Assembly (NCBI RefSeq): GCF_030551255.1
Contig: NZ_CP130630.1
Span: forward strand, 1,302,001 to 1,366,000
Reading direction: 5' to 3'
DNA length: 64,000 bases
Origin: Streptomyces sp. NL15-2K
GTDB taxonomy: Bacteria; Actinomycetota; Actinomycetes; Streptomycetales; Streptomycetaceae
The notes beneath the pieces are model-generated. The model made no database searches. It was not told the origin of the DNA and saw nothing but the letters and a program-made list of their open reading frames with translations. Below are positions 16,396 to 27,370 of this stretch, piece by piece. Made by a program: the position numbers and the translations under genes. Every line of letters begins with the position of its first letter. The stretch's first letter is position 1.

Positions 16396-17165
16396 CAGGC
16401 CGGGACGAGGGAGAGGAAGTGCCGCAGATAGCGCGGGTTGACCCGGCGCATCGACAGCAGCACGTACAGGTCGGCGACCCCGAAGTCCGGGTCGTGGGCG
16501 GGCTCCGCGCAGACCCAGGCGCCGAGGCGGAGGTAGCCCCGCAGCAGCGCCGGGAGTTCGGTGCGGGCGGCGGGTGTGTCGTCGTTCGGCACCCACGGCA
16601 GCAGCGGCCGTACGCGGAACTCCTCGGGGGCCAGGTGCTTGGCCCGCACGCGGTCCCAGGTGGCTGTCGCGAGGGTGCCGCCGTCGGCCAGCGGGATCGA
16701 GCAGCAGCCGGCGAGCCACTCGTGACCGCCGTCCACCATGTAGCGGGCGATGCCGGCCCAGATGAGGCTGATGACCGCGCCGTCCCGGTGGTCGGGGTGG
16801 ACGCAGGAGCGGCCGACCTCGACGAGTCCCGGCCGGATCGGGTCGAGCGGGGCGAGGTCGAACTCGCCCTCCGAGTACAGGCGTCCGGCGACGGCGGCCC
16901 GCTCGGGCGGCAGCAGCCGGTACGTCCCGACGACCTGGCCGGTCACGGTGTCGCGCACGAGCAGGTGGTCGCAGTACGCGTCGAAGGGGTCGACGTCCAG
17001 CCCGGGCTGCGGGGTGGACAGCAGGGCGCCCATCTCCCCGGCGAAGACCTCGTGCCGCAGCCGCTGCGCGGCACGCACGTCGGCTTCGGTGCGGGCGAGG
17101 GTGACGGTGTAGCGGGTGGGTGCGGTCGACTGCGGGGGACGGTCGAGCGTGGAAACGCCGGTCAT
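16395..17165 (-). CDS. olsB: GNAT-fold N-acyltransferase, OlsB-like (ornithine lipid synthesis)
   Basis: A 256-aa hemolysin-like/OlsB acyltransferase (Acetyltransf_5 family). It shows AQRLRHEVFAGEMGALLSTP, the FDAYCDHLLVRD motif with GTYRLLPP, and EVGRSCVHPDHRDGAVISLI. The family transfers a 3-hydroxyacyl chain from ACP to ornithine's alpha-amino group, the first step in phosphorus-free ornithine lipids. ATG 17165 has GGAGAG upstream. The stop overlaps olsA's start by four bases, a two-gene operon whose order fits the pathway. Confidence 0.75.
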   Translation of the reverse strand: MTGVSTLDRPPQSTAPTRYTVTLARTEADVRAAQRLRHEVFAGEMGALLSTPQPGLDVDPFDAYCDHLLVRDTVTGQVVGTYRLLPPERAAVAGRLYSEGEFDLAPLDPIRPGLVEVGRSCVHPDHRDGAVISLIWAGIARYMVDGGHEWLAGCCSIPLADGGTLATATWDRVRAKHLAPEEFRVRPLLPWVPNDDTPAARTELPALLRGYLRLGAWVCAEPAHDPDFGVADLYVLLSMRRVNPRYLRHFLSLVPA

Positions 17166-17372
17166 GGCTCTCTCCAGGTCACGGGCCGAGGGCGGCGAGC
17201 GGTGCCGCCCGCCACAGTTCTTCCGATGCCGGCTGACCGGCGCGTGACCCACGAAGAGAGACACGGTGTGGGGTTGTTGAATGCCAGGGGTGCCTGGCGG
17301 GGCCGGGTTGAGCACCACGTCCGGCCCCGCCCGTCCGCACCTTGTCGGCGAACGTTCTGTGAGCTGGGGGGT

Positions 17373-18118
17373 CTAGCGCCCGGCCACCTTGCGGGTCGCG
17401 CGCAGCCACTCCTTGTTCATGCTCGTGATGGACACCAGCGGGATGCCCTTGGGGCATGCCGTGGCACACTCCCCGGTGAGGGTGCAGCCGCCGAACCCCT
17501 CCTCGTCCATCTGCCCGACCATGTCCAGCACACGGGTCTCGCGCTCGGGCGCGCCCTGCGGCAGGACGTTCAGGTGGTTGATCTTGGCGGAGGTGAACAG
17601 CATCGCCGCCCCGTTGGGACAGGCGGCCACACACGCCCCGCACCCGATGCACTCCGCGTGCTCGAAGGCGAAGTCGGCGTCCGGCTTGGGCACCGGCGTG
17701 GCGTGCGCCTCCGGCGCGGAACCGGTGGGCGCGGTGATGTACCCGCCGGCCTGGATGATCCGGTCGAACGCCGACCGGTCCACCACCAGGTCCTTGATCA
17801 CCGGGAACGCGGACGCCCGCCACGGCTCGATGTCGATCGTGTCGCCGTCCTTGAAGGACCGCATGTGCAGCTGGCAGGTCGTGGTCCGCTCGGGCCCGTG
17901 CGCGTCGCCGTTGATGACGAGCGAACACGCGCCGCAGATGCCCTCGCGGCAGTCGTGGTCGAAGGCGACCGGGTCCTCGCCCTTGAGGGTGAGCTCCTCG
18001 TTGAGGGTGTCCAGCATCTCCAGGAAGGACATGTCGGAGGAGATCCCGTCCACCTCGTACGTGGACATGGCGCCGTCGGCGTCGGCGTTCTTCTGCCGCC
18101 AGACGCGCAGGGTGAGCT

Positions 18119-18122
<4 letters not shown>
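17373..18122 (-). CDS. sdhB: Succinate dehydrogenase/fumarate reductase iron-sulfur subunit
   Basis: A 249-aa protein with the [2Fe-2S] ligands CREGICGAC...C (about residues 61-84) and ferredoxin-type Cys clusters [14 protein letters not shown] (residues ~156-169) and [14 protein letters not shown] (residues ~208-221). It passes electrons between the flavoprotein and the heme membrane subunit. ATG 18122 overlaps the sdhA stop (ATGA). Last gene of the sdhCAB operon. Confidence 0.95.
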
Positions 18123-20077
<1,955 letters not shown>

Positions 20078-20079
20078 CT

Positions 20080-20784
20080 TCAGCTCACCACTCCGGTCAT
20101 GACGCCCACGGGGACGGCGATGAAGCCGGCCGTGAGCAGCAGCGCGAGTACGTTGGCGACGGTCTTCAGGGCACGGTCGCGGGTGCGGCTGCCGACGCCG
20201 AGCGTCTGGGCGGCGCTCCAGAAGCCGTGCCGGATGTGCAGGCCCAGAGCGAGCATCGCCACGATGTAGATCACGTTGCCGTACCAGGTGGAGAAGGTGT
20301 CCACGACGTTCTGGTACGGGTGGCCGGGCTGGAAGCCGGGGTGCACGGTGCCGGTGGTCAGGTCCAGGATGTGCCAGACGATGAACAGGCCGAGGATGAT
20401 CCCGCCCCAGCGCATGGTGCGCGTCGCGTAGCTGGACCTGGGCTTCTTGTGGACGTACTTGGTCGGGCGCGCCTTGATGTCGCGGCGGCTGAGCTGGTAC
20501 GCGGACGTGGCGTGGGCGACCACGGCGACCACCAGCACGATCCGGACGAGCCACAGCGTCCACTCGTAGTGCATGAACGGCTCGCCGACGGTGCGCAGCC
20601 AGTGCGCGTAGTGGTTGAACTCGCCCGGCCCGAAGAAGATCTTCAGGTTGCCGATCATGTGGACGACCAGGTACAGCAGCATGATCAGACCGCTGACCGC
20701 CATCACGGTCTTCTTGCCGACGGAGGAGTCCCACACGGTGCGTGCCATGGACGGTCGTCGGTCCGTCCGCGTTGCCAGTGCCAT
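20080..20784 (-). CDS. sdhC: Succinate dehydrogenase cytochrome b558 membrane subunit
   Basis: A 234-aa protein with five membrane helices and histidines placed as in di-heme type-B anchors: [35 protein letters not shown] and [10 protein letters not shown]. It binds heme b and quinone. Start ATG 20784; a second in-frame ATG at 20748 (MARTVWDSS) is possible. First gene of the operon and divergent from the LysR gene 84 bp away. Confidence 0.9.
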   Translation of the reverse strand: MALATRTDRRPSMARTVWDSSVGKKTVMAVSGLIMLLYLVVHMIGNLKIFFGPGEFNHYAHWLRTVGEPFMHYEWTLWLVRIVLVVAVVAHATSAYQLSRRDIKARPTKYVHKKPRSSYATRTMRWGGIILGLFIVWHILDLTTGTVHPGFQPGHPYQNVVDTFSTWYGNVIYIVAMLALGLHIRHGFWSAAQTLGVGSRTRDRALKTVANVLALLLTAGFIAVPVGVMTGVVS

Positions 20785-20844
20785 GTCACAGCACGCTAGG
20801 CCCGGGCACCCCGATCGGTCCAAGACATGGTCCGGCTTGATTCC

Positions 20845-20859
20845 ATAGTCTGCGGCTAT
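20845..20859. promoter_or_regulatory. Candidate LysR-binding site between sdhC and the LysR gene
   Basis: ATAG-N7-CTAT, a T-N11-A inverted repeat ten bases before the LysR start codon and within the divergent promoter region of sdhC. This is the usual position for autoregulation by LysR proteins. Confidence 0.4.
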
Positions 20860-20868
20860 CGTACGACC

Positions 20869-21753
20869 ATGCAGTTCCAGCAGCTCCAGTACTTCGTGGC
20901 CGTCGCCGAGACCCGGCACTTCACCCGAGCCGCCGAGCTGGTGCATGTCGCCCAGCCCTCGCTGTCGCAGCAGATCAAGGCGCTGGAGCGGGAGCTCGGG
21001 GCTGATCTGTTCCAGCGGGCCCGGGGCAACATCACGCTCACCGACGCGGGCGAGGCGCTGCTGCCGCTGGCCCGGCGCATCCTCGCCGACGCGGACACCG
21101 CCCGGCACGAGGTGCTGGAACTGGTGCAGCTGCGCAGCGGGCGGGTCCGGCTGGGCGCGACACCGAGCCTGTGCACGGGTCTGCTGCCGGACGTCCTGCG
21201 CGCCTTTCACGACCGCTATCCCGGCATCCGGCTGCTGATCGAGGAGGGCGGCTCCCACGATCTCGTACGGGAACTCGCCCGCGGCGCCCTCGATCTGGCG
21301 CTGGTCGTCCTGCCGCTGCCGACACCCTCCCCCGCCCTCACCACGGTGGACCTGCTGCGCGAGGACCTCGTCGTGGTCTCCTCCCCGGACGCCCCCAAGC
21401 CGGGCCACGGACAGCGCACGGTGCGCGTCGCCGATCTCGAGGGGGAACGCCTGGTGATGTTCCGGCACGGCTACGACCTGCGGGAACTGACCGTGGCCGC
21501 GTGCCGCGCCGAGGGCTTCGAGCCGGACTTCGCGGTGGAGGGCGGGGAGATGGACGCCGTACTGGGGTTTGTGCGGGCGGGCCTCGGCGTGGCCGTCGTC
21601 CCGCGGATGGTGGCGGCCCGGGCCGGGCGCGGGCTGCGGGTGACCGCGCTGGCCCGGCCGGGGCTGCACCGGACGATCGCGCTGGCTCACCGCAGCGACG
21701 TGGCGCCGCCCAGGGCGGCCCGGGAACTCCAGCGGATGCTGCTGGAGCGGTGA
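20869..21753 (+). CDS. LysR-family transcriptional regulator
   Basis: A 294-aa protein with an N-terminal winged HTH (QLQYFVAVAETRHFTRAAEL and VAQPSLSQQIKALERELGAD, residues 4-45). A LysR substrate-binding domain follows (VRLGATPSLCTGLLPDVLRA, with the second lobe ending in VAVVPRMV). The divergent placement next to sdhCAB suggests it controls that operon; the effector is unknown. Start ATG 20869 aligns with the family's usual start. Confidence 0.9.
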   Translation: MQFQQLQYFVAVAETRHFTRAAELVHVAQPSLSQQIKALERELGADLFQRARGNITLTDAGEALLPLARRILADADTARHEVLELVQLRSGRVRLGATPSLCTGLLPDVLRAFHDRYPGIRLLIEEGGSHDLVRELARGALDLALVVLPLPTPSPALTTVDLLREDLVVVSSPDAPKPGHGQRTVRVADLEGERLVMFRHGYDLRELTVAACRAEGFEPDFAVEGGEMDAVLGFVRAGLGVAVVPRMVAARAGRGLRVTALARPGLHRTIALAHRSDVAPPRAARELQRMLLER

Positions 21754-21834
21754 TCCGAGCCCAGGACGGGCGGTCTGAGCCCTCGCTACGGGGACGGGGA
21801 GAGGGCAGCGGACTGCCGGTGCGCCGAGCGGACG

Positions 21835-22236
21835 CTACGCCGACCCGGGCGGGACCGGTGTCCCTTGGTGGTAGTACATCCGCCAGCCGGTCTCCTCGTT
21901 CTGCTTGCGCCAGAGCGAGGAGCGGCGCGCGTGCCGGCCGTCGAAGTGCGTCTCGTACGTGAGGTGCACGAGGCCGGGGGCCAGGACGACGCCGGTGAAG
22001 GCCGAGGGCTCGTACCGGGGGCCGTCCGCCGAGCTGCCCGGATGGTCGGGCAGTTCGGCCACCGTCTCGTCGTACGTGTAACGCCGGCCCGAGCAGCCGA
22101 CCTCCACGAACTCGGGGTCGAGCAGCGAGGCCGTGAGGGTGCGGGAGGCCCGGACGGCGGGGTCCATCAGGCGCAGCTCGGCCGCGATCGCCTCGCGCAC
22201 GTCGTCCTGTGCGTCGGGCACGCGTTGCTCCCTCAC
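21835..22236 (-). CDS. NTF2-like (DUF4440) small protein
   Basis: A 133-aa cone-shaped NTF2-fold protein of the DUF4440 type: VREAIAAELRLMDPAVRASR, LLDPEFVEVGCSGRRYT, and LVHLTYETHFDGRHARRSSLW with WRMYYHQGTPV at the end. Its role is unknown; related folds bind small ligands or act as enzymes. GTG 22236 overlaps the rmdA stop (GTGA), so it is the third member of a coupled operon. Confidence 0.75.
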   Translation of the reverse strand: MREQRVPDAQDDVREAIAAELRLMDPAVRASRTLTASLLDPEFVEVGCSGRRYTYDETVAELPDHPGSSADGPRYEPSAFTGVVLAPGLVHLTYETHFDGRHARRSSLWRKQNEETGWRMYYHQGTPVPPGSA

Positions 22237-24377
22237 CCCGTCGCGTCCACCAGCGCCAGCTCGTGCAGCCGGTCCGGCGGGCCCGGGCGGGCGTAGTACC
22301 AGCCCTGGGCCGTGTCGCAGCCCAGTATGCGGAGCTGCTCGGCCTGGGCGCCGGTCTCCACACCCTCCACCGTCACCGCGAGGTTCAGGCTGTGGGCGAG
22401 AGAAACGATCCCTTCGACGATCTTGAGGTCGACGGGATCGGCCGGGAACTGCTGCATGCTCTGGGTGAAGGAGCGGTCCAGCTTGAGGATGCTCACCGGC
22501 AGCCGGCGCAGGTTGGCGAGGTTGGAGTAGCCGGTGCCGAAGTCGTCCAGGGCGATGTCGACGCCCATCTCGGCGAGGCGGCGCAGCGGCTTGAGCAGGT
22601 CGTCGTCGGCGCCGATCAGCGCCGACTCGGTGACCTCCAAGCAGAGCGCGTCGGGTGCGACGCCCGTGCGCTCCAGGATGTCGACGGTGTCCTGGACCAG
22701 GCCGGGATGGGTGAGCTGGCAGGGCGAGAGGTTCACGTTGATGCGCAGCGGGCCGGCCTCGGCGTGCCGTTCCCGCCAGTCGCGTGCCTGGCGTACCGAC
22801 TGCTCCAGGACCCAGCGGCCCAGCGGAACGATCAGGCCGGTGTCTTCGGCGAGCGGGATGAACCGGTCGGGTCCGAGCACGCCGTGCTGCGGATGCAGCC
22901 AGCGCACCAGGGCCTCGGCGCCGCGGACGCTGCCGTCGCCGAGGTGGACCAGCGGCTGGTACTCGATGAAGAACTCACCCCGGTCCAGGGCGGCCGGCAG
23001 GGCGGTGGTCAGCCCGTGCCGGGTGATGGCGCGGGCGTCGGCCTCCGGGTCGGCGAGCTCGAAGCGGTTGCCGCCCGCCGACTTGGCCCGGTACATGGTG
23101 ATGTCGGCGCTGCGCAGCACCTCCGCCGGGCTGCGCTCCCCCGCCGGGCCCTCGACGATGCCGATGCTGCCGCGCACGGTCAGCTCACGGCCGTCGATGC
23201 TGACGGGGGCGAGCAGCACGTTCATGATGCGGGCGGCGAGCTCGTCGACCTCCCGCTCGGTCTCGGGGCCGGTGGTCAGCGCCACGAACTCGTCGCCGCC
23301 GAGCCGGGCGACCATCTCGCCGGGCGCGGTCGCGCAGGACTGCAGCCGGTCGGCGACCTCGACGAGCAGCCGGTCGCCGGCGGCGTGGCCGAGGCTGTCG
23401 TTGATGGTCTTGAAGCCGTCCAGGTCGAGGTAGCACAGCCCGAACCGCTGGCCCGCTCCGGCGCCCAGCGCCTTCTCCAGGCGTTCGAAGAAGAAAGTGC
23501 GGTTGGGCAGGCCGGTGAGCGCGTCGTGCGTGGCCTCGTAGCGCAGCCGGAGGTTGAGCAGCCGGCGCTCGGTGGTGTCCTCCATGAGGGCCAGCTGGTA
23601 CTGCGGGTTGCCGTCGGCGTCACGCAGCAGGGAGACCGTCAGGTTGGTCCACAGGACCGTTCCGTCAGGGCGGTAGAACGCCTTCTCCACGTGGTAGTGC
23701 TCGCGGACGCCGCGGACGAGTTCGTCGTAGAGCTTCCAGGTCTGGGGAGCGTCGTCGGGGTGGGTCCACTCCTTGACGTTGCGGCTGCGCATCGTCTGCT
23801 CGGAGACACCGAACATGCGCAGCAGCGCGCCGTTGACCTGGAGGAGGTTGCCGTCCAGGTCGGCCATGCCGATGCCTATGGCGGCGCCCTCGAAGACCGC
23901 GCGGAAGCGGGCCTCGCTCGCGTGCAGCGCCTGCGCGACCAGGCCCTGCGCCCGCAACGCCGCCTGCGCGATGGCCTCCTGCTCGGCCAGCGTGCGCTCG
24001 CGCAGCGCCTGCGCGAACCCGGCGGCCATGGCGTGCTGCAGCCGCGCGGCACGCGCCCGCAGGTCCTCCTGCGCGGCGTCCGAGCTGTCCTCGCCGCAGT
24101 AGAGCACGAGATACGCGTCGACGCAGTCCAGCGTGCGGCTGAGCGCCTCCGGGTCGGTGCAGTGCGCGGCGACGAGGCCGGCGCCCACCGCCCTGGCCTC
24201 CTCCGCGTCGAAGATCCTGGCCTTCAGGGCCTCGCTCAACCGCCGGGCCAGCGGCAGCAGTTGTTCCTCGAACTCGGGCCGGGTCGCGGACGTCGAGGTC
24301 ACCGGGAAGACCGCCCGGCTCCAGATCGTCGCGAACCGCCGCAGTCTGTCCTGCGGCCCGTCCTGTTCCGCGCTCAC
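22233..24377 (-). CDS. rmdA: PAS-GGDEF-EAL cyclic-di-GMP enzyme, RmdA-like
   Basis: A 714-aa cytoplasmic protein. Residues ~1-150 are helical without a recognised fold. A PAS domain (ARFRAVFEGAAIGIGMADLD) covers ~155-275. The GGDEF domain has an intact RLGGDEF near residue 359, and the EAL domain an intact EALVRWLHP near residue 488 plus DDFGTGYSN. It can in principle make and break c-di-GMP, which controls development in Streptomyces. From memory, RmdA of S. coelicolor (SCO0928) has this architecture and neighbourhood. Start GTG 24377 overlaps the upstream methyltransferase stop, and its own stop overlaps the NTF2-like gene. Confidence 0.8.
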   Translation of the reverse strand: MSAEQDGPQDRLRRFATIWSRAVFPVTSTSATRPEFEEQLLPLARRLSEALKARIFDAEEARAVGAGLVAAHCTDPEALSRTLDCVDAYLVLYCGEDSSDAAQEDLRARAARLQHAMAAGFAQALRERTLAEQEAIAQAALRAQGLVAQALHASEARFRAVFEGAAIGIGMADLDGNLLQVNGALLRMFGVSEQTMRSRNVKEWTHPDDAPQTWKLYDELVRGVREHYHVEKAFYRPDGTVLWTNLTVSLLRDADGNPQYQLALMEDTTERRLLNLRLRYEATHDALTGLPNRTFFFERLEKALGAGAGQRFGLCYLDLDGFKTINDSLGHAAGDRLLVEVADRLQSCATAPGEMVARLGGDEFVALTTGPETEREVDELAARIMNVLLAPVSIDGRELTVRGSIGIVEGPAGERSPAEVLRSADITMYRAKSAGGNRFELADPEADARAITRHGLTTALPAALDRGEFFIEYQPLVHLGDGSVRGAEALVRWLHPQHGVLGPDRFIPLAEDTGLIVPLGRWVLEQSVRQARDWRERHAEAGPLRINVNLSPCQLTHPGLVQDTVDILERTGVAPDALCLEVTESALIGADDDLLKPLRRLAEMGVDIALDDFGTGYSNLANLRRLPVSILKLDRSFTQSMQQFPADPVDLKIVEGIVSLAHSLNLAVTVEGVETGAQAEQLRILGCDTAQGWYYARPGPPDRLHELALVDATG

Positions 24378-25186
24378 GCCGTGCGCCCCACGCCCGCGAA
24401 ACCGGAGAAGGCATACGGATCCTCGTCCTCCGGCGCCGTGTCCGGCCGCCAGCGCGGCATCGGCACCAGTCCCGGTTCCACCATGTCGTACCCCTCGAAG
24501 AACCGCGCGATCTCGTCGCGCGAGCGCATGATCAGCGGGTTGCGAATGTCCTTGTATACGTCCACCGCGCCCTCGGCCCGCTCCGGTGGCAGTGGGATTC
24601 CCTCGTACGAGGCATGCGTGAGCACCAGCAGGCTGCCGGGCGCGAGCGCGTCGCGCAGTTCGGCCACCGCTCCGTACGGGTCGTCCGCGTCTTCCACGAA
24701 GTGCAGTATGGCAACGAGAAGCAGGGCGACTGGCCGGTTCAGGTCGATCAGGCGCTGCACTTCGGGGCTGGCGAGGATCTCCTGGGGCTTGCGGAGGTCG
24801 GCGGCCACGACGTCCACGTCCTCGTTGCCGGCGAGAACCGCCTGGCTGTGGGCCACGGCCACCGGGTCGTGGTCGACGTAGACCACGTGGGCGCCGGGGA
24901 GGGCCGCCTGGGCCACCTCGTGGACGTTGCCGAAGGTCGGGATGCCGGAGCCGATGTCCAGGAACTGCGTGAGGCCCTCACCAGCGGCGAAGCGCACCGC
25001 ACGGTGCAGGAACGCCCGGTTGGCCTGCATGACCTTGGGGAGTCCCGGCATGAAGTCCATGGCCCTGCGGGCCGCTTCCCGGTCGACCTCGAAGTTGTGC
25101 GAACCGCCCAGGTAGTAGTCGTAGATGCGCGAAACGCTCGGCACCGAGATGTCGATGCTTCGGGGGGCCCAGGCGGGACGCTCCAT
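24374..25186 (-). CDS. SAM-dependent methyltransferase, DUF574/Methyltransf_19 family
   Basis: A 270-aa protein of the Streptomyces-expanded DUF574 group: SIDISVPSVSRIYDYYLGGS, then the SAM-binding QFLDIGSGIPTFGNVHEVAQ and VVYVDHDPVAVAHSQAVL, and AILHFVEDADDP. The substrate is unknown. ATG 25186 has GGAGAG upstream. First gene of a three-gene operon whose members overlap by four bases (GTGA) with rmdA. Confidence 0.85.
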   Translation of the reverse strand: MERPAWAPRSIDISVPSVSRIYDYYLGGSHNFEVDREAARRAMDFMPGLPKVMQANRAFLHRAVRFAAGEGLTQFLDIGSGIPTFGNVHEVAQAALPGAHVVYVDHDPVAVAHSQAVLAGNEDVDVVAADLRKPQEILASPEVQRLIDLNRPVALLLVAILHFVEDADDPYGAVAELRDALAPGSLLVLTHASYEGIPLPPERAEGAVDVYKDIRNPLIMRSRDEIARFFEGYDMVEPGLVPMPRWRPDTAPEDEDPYAFSGFAGVGRTA

Positions 25187-25469
25187 CTATCTCTCCAAGG
25201 CGTAGGCGATCCGGTGTTCGAGCAGAGGCTACTGATCGCCCGCCAAAGGAGCGAGCAGAAACGGAAATTGACCATCCGTTCCCGGTCACTGCCTGCGGCA
25301 CGTGCCGTATCGATGTTCCTCCGCATCCCCTACGAAACGTAGGCGGGGCACTGCGGAGCGTTCCGGAACGGGGGTCGGTTCGCGGGGAGTCGCGGTGAAT
25401 GACGGCAAACCGGTCCGCCCCCTCCGTGCGGCGCGGAGGGGGCGGACCGGTGGATCGGATGCGCCGGGC
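25187..25469. other. Intergenic region holding the methyltransferase-rmdA promoter and a lipoprotein terminator
   Basis: No gene seen. The part near 25190-25330 should hold the promoter of the methyltransferase operon. The part near 25409-25451 is a strong hairpin ending the lipoprotein transcript. Confidence 0.5.
25409..25451 (-). terminator. Strong hairpin terminator after the SCO0930-like lipoprotein gene
   Basis: A perfect 18-bp inverted repeat (25409-25426 with 25434-25451; core CCGCCCCCTCCG) around a 7-nt loop, 18 bp beyond the lipoprotein stop codon. Confidence 0.85.
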
Positions 25470-26456
25470 TTATTCGGAGGCCCCGACCGGCTTTCCGTCG
25501 CCTCGGATCGCGAACCAGGTGCCGCCGACGCCCTGGCCGTTGGTGTCGCCGGGCTTCTTGTCACCGGCGAAGGTGTAGATCGGGATGCAGTCGATGGACT
25601 GCTGCTTGATGCCGTCGGGGCGGTCGAAGACGACGTAGCCCTGGTTCGGGGTGGACCCCTGCAGATCGATGCCCTTGGTGTCCTTCTCGTCGACCGGCGC
25701 GACGACCGGCCACTTCTCCAGGCAGTCGCCGGTGCACGCCGTCGACATCGGCCACTGGGTGTCCTTCATGAACCGGTAGACCGTGTGGCCGTTCTTGTCG
25801 ATCACGATCTCGCCGAGCTTGGGGTCGTTACGGGTGGACAGCCCGGGCAGGTCCTCGGCGGCGGCGCCACCGCCGCCCTGCTTGGCCTTCTTGCCGTCGG
25901 CGGCCAGCGCGTACCACTTGCCGCCCACGCCCTGACCGGTGACGTCGCCGGCCTTGGTGTCCTTCGCGTAGCGGTAGGCCGGCCAACCGCCGATCGTCAG
26001 CTGCTTGGTGCCGTCCGCGCGGGTGACCTCGCCGAGCAGCGCCTCGTCGACGCCCTCGCCGGCCGCGGCGTCGTTCGCGGGCACCGGCGGCCAGGCCGTG
26101 GCACAGTCGCCGTCACAGTTCGACTTCGGCGGCTCCGCGGTGTCCTCGTCGAACCGATACAGGGTCAGACCGGCACTGTCCGTCAGCACCTCGCCCAGTT
26201 CCGCGTTGGTGGACACGGACAGCTCGCCCGCGGTGGAGGTCTGGGTCGCGGGGCTGCTCTGCCCCGCCTGCGGGCTGGCCCCGGAGCCGGTGCTGCCGAG
26301 GCCTGCACCGGCGCTTCCGTAATCGCCCGCCGCGGCCGTAGCGCCCACGTTCTGGCTGCCCGTGGACGGGGCGCTTTCCTGACCGCACGCCGTCGTCAGC
26401 GCCAGTACCGCCGCAGCGCTTGCCACGAGTGAGGCGCTCCGCCAGGAGGTCTTCAT
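25470..26456 (-). CDS. SCO0930-type lipoprotein with repeated COG4315/PF03640-like units
   Basis: A 328-aa exported lipoprotein: Lys/Arg-start signal peptide, hydrophobic core and lipobox LTTAC (Cys24). A Gly/Ser/Thr-rich linker of ~60 residues follows. Then come repeated units in which a strand such as [15 protein letters not shown] or [13 protein letters not shown] precedes a Cys-containing turn ([24 protein letters not shown]). The intervening halves have [15 protein letters not shown] / [20 protein letters not shown] and [10 protein letters not shown] / [10 protein letters not shown]. That makes four related units in two pairs. Function unknown; the extracellular side of the membrane is expected. 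Confidence 0.85.
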   Translation of the reverse strand: MKTSWRSASLVASAAAVLALTTACGQESAPSTGSQNVGATAAAGDYGSAGAGLGSTGSGASPQAGQSSPATQTSTAGELSVSTNAELGEVLTDSAGLTLYRFDEDTAEPPKSNCDGDCATAWPPVPANDAAAGEGVDEALLGEVTRADGTKQLTIGGWPAYRYAKDTKAGDVTGQGVGGKWYALAADGKKAKQGGGGAAAEDLPGLSTRNDPKLGEIVIDKNGHTVYRFMKDTQWPMSTACTGDCLEKWPVVAPVDEKDTKGIDLQGSTPNQGYVVFDRPDGIKQQSIDCIPIYTFAGDKKPGDTNGQGVGGTWFAIRGDGKPVGASE

Positions 26457-26716
26457 CGTCAACTCCCCATAATCCCAAGGGTGTTGCAGCGCCCTTCTGC
26501 GCCGCCGCACGACCATGGGTACGCATGGCGGCCCCGGTCGTGTTCAACCACCGCGCACATTTCTTTCCGGAACCTGTGGCGCCCGCCCCTCCACCTCGCA
26601 CGCGCGTACGCGACTTCGAACACGCGATCGCCCCGCGACCGAACCATCGGCTGCCGGCTGTCCCTCCTTCGGGGCAATCCCCTCGCACTCGCACGTGCGG
26701 CCGCACATCAGGCCTC
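26457..26716. other. Divergent promoter region between lipoprotein and proline-rich protein genes
   Basis: 260 bp without a recognisable gene. It should contain the promoters of both divergent secreted-protein genes. No clear operator seen. Confidence 0.4.
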
Positions 26717-27349
26717 ATGATCTTCGTCGTGCATCGACCCGAACCGACCCAATCCGCCCCGGCCATACGGATGTTGGCCCTGCTGACACTGACCTGGATC
26801 CTCGTCGGCGCCCCGACCGGTGTGGCCGTGGCCGACGCCTGCGCCTACGCCTCGACCGGTCCGGGCGGCACCGAGGCGGTGGCGGTCGCCGGAAGCCTCA
26901 CCTGGCCGACTCCCCCGGCGTGCCCGAAGCCCACGCCGACACCCACGCCGACACCCACACCCACACCCACGCCACCGAAGCCCACGCCCCCACCGGACCC
27001 GGCCCCGGATCCGCCGCCGAAGCCGACACCTACGCCCACGCCGACACCGACACCGACACCGACCCCCGAGCCGCCGCCTCCCCCACCACCGGCACCGCAA
27101 CCGGCGCCACCCCGCCCGCGGCCGACCCCACCCCCGGCTCCCACACCCACACCCACACCGAGCCCGACTCCCTCACCGACGCCGTCGGCCGAGCCCGCCC
27201 CGCGCCCCTCCGTCGCTCCGGTGAGTTATCCGCGGTACCAGCCGCCGACCCGCAAACGGCCGTCACACGGCACCACGTCGCCCGTCACCTATCTCCTGCT
27301 CATGACCGTTCCCGCGGTGGTCGCCGTCGCCGCGCTGCGGCCGCGCTAG
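26717..27349 (+). CDS. Proline/threonine-rich secreted or wall-spanning protein
   Basis: A 210-aa protein with a signal peptide ([20 protein letters not shown]) and a short Cys-containing segment [13 protein letters not shown]. About 110 residues of low-complexity PT/PP repeats follow, and the C-terminal membrane helix is [23 protein letters not shown] 26717 is used; ATG 26771 (MLALLT) would give a more conventional signal peptide. The rigid Pro-rich spacer and C-terminal anchor suggest a protein crossing the cell wall. No enzymatic domain. It precedes the DUF4239 gene by 21 bp, likely the same transcript. Confidence 0.7.
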   Translation: MIFVVHRPEPTQSAPAIRMLALLTLTWILVGAPTGVAVADACAYASTGPGGTEAVAVAGSLTWPTPPACPKPTPTPTPTPTPTPTPPKPTPPPDPAPDPPPKPTPTPTPTPTPTPTPEPPPPPPPAPQPAPPRPRPTPPPAPTPTPTPSPTPSPTPSAEPAPRPSVAPVSYPRYQPPTRKRPSHGTTSPVTYLLLMTVPAVVAVAALRPR

Positions 27350-27370
27350 TGCTGATCCTGGAGGCATCCC

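Noticed and set aside
14066..17165. P450 plus two acyltransferases as a natural-product cluster
   Set aside because: The P450 is truncated and the acyltransferases fit ornithine-lipid synthesis; no core biosynthetic enzyme.
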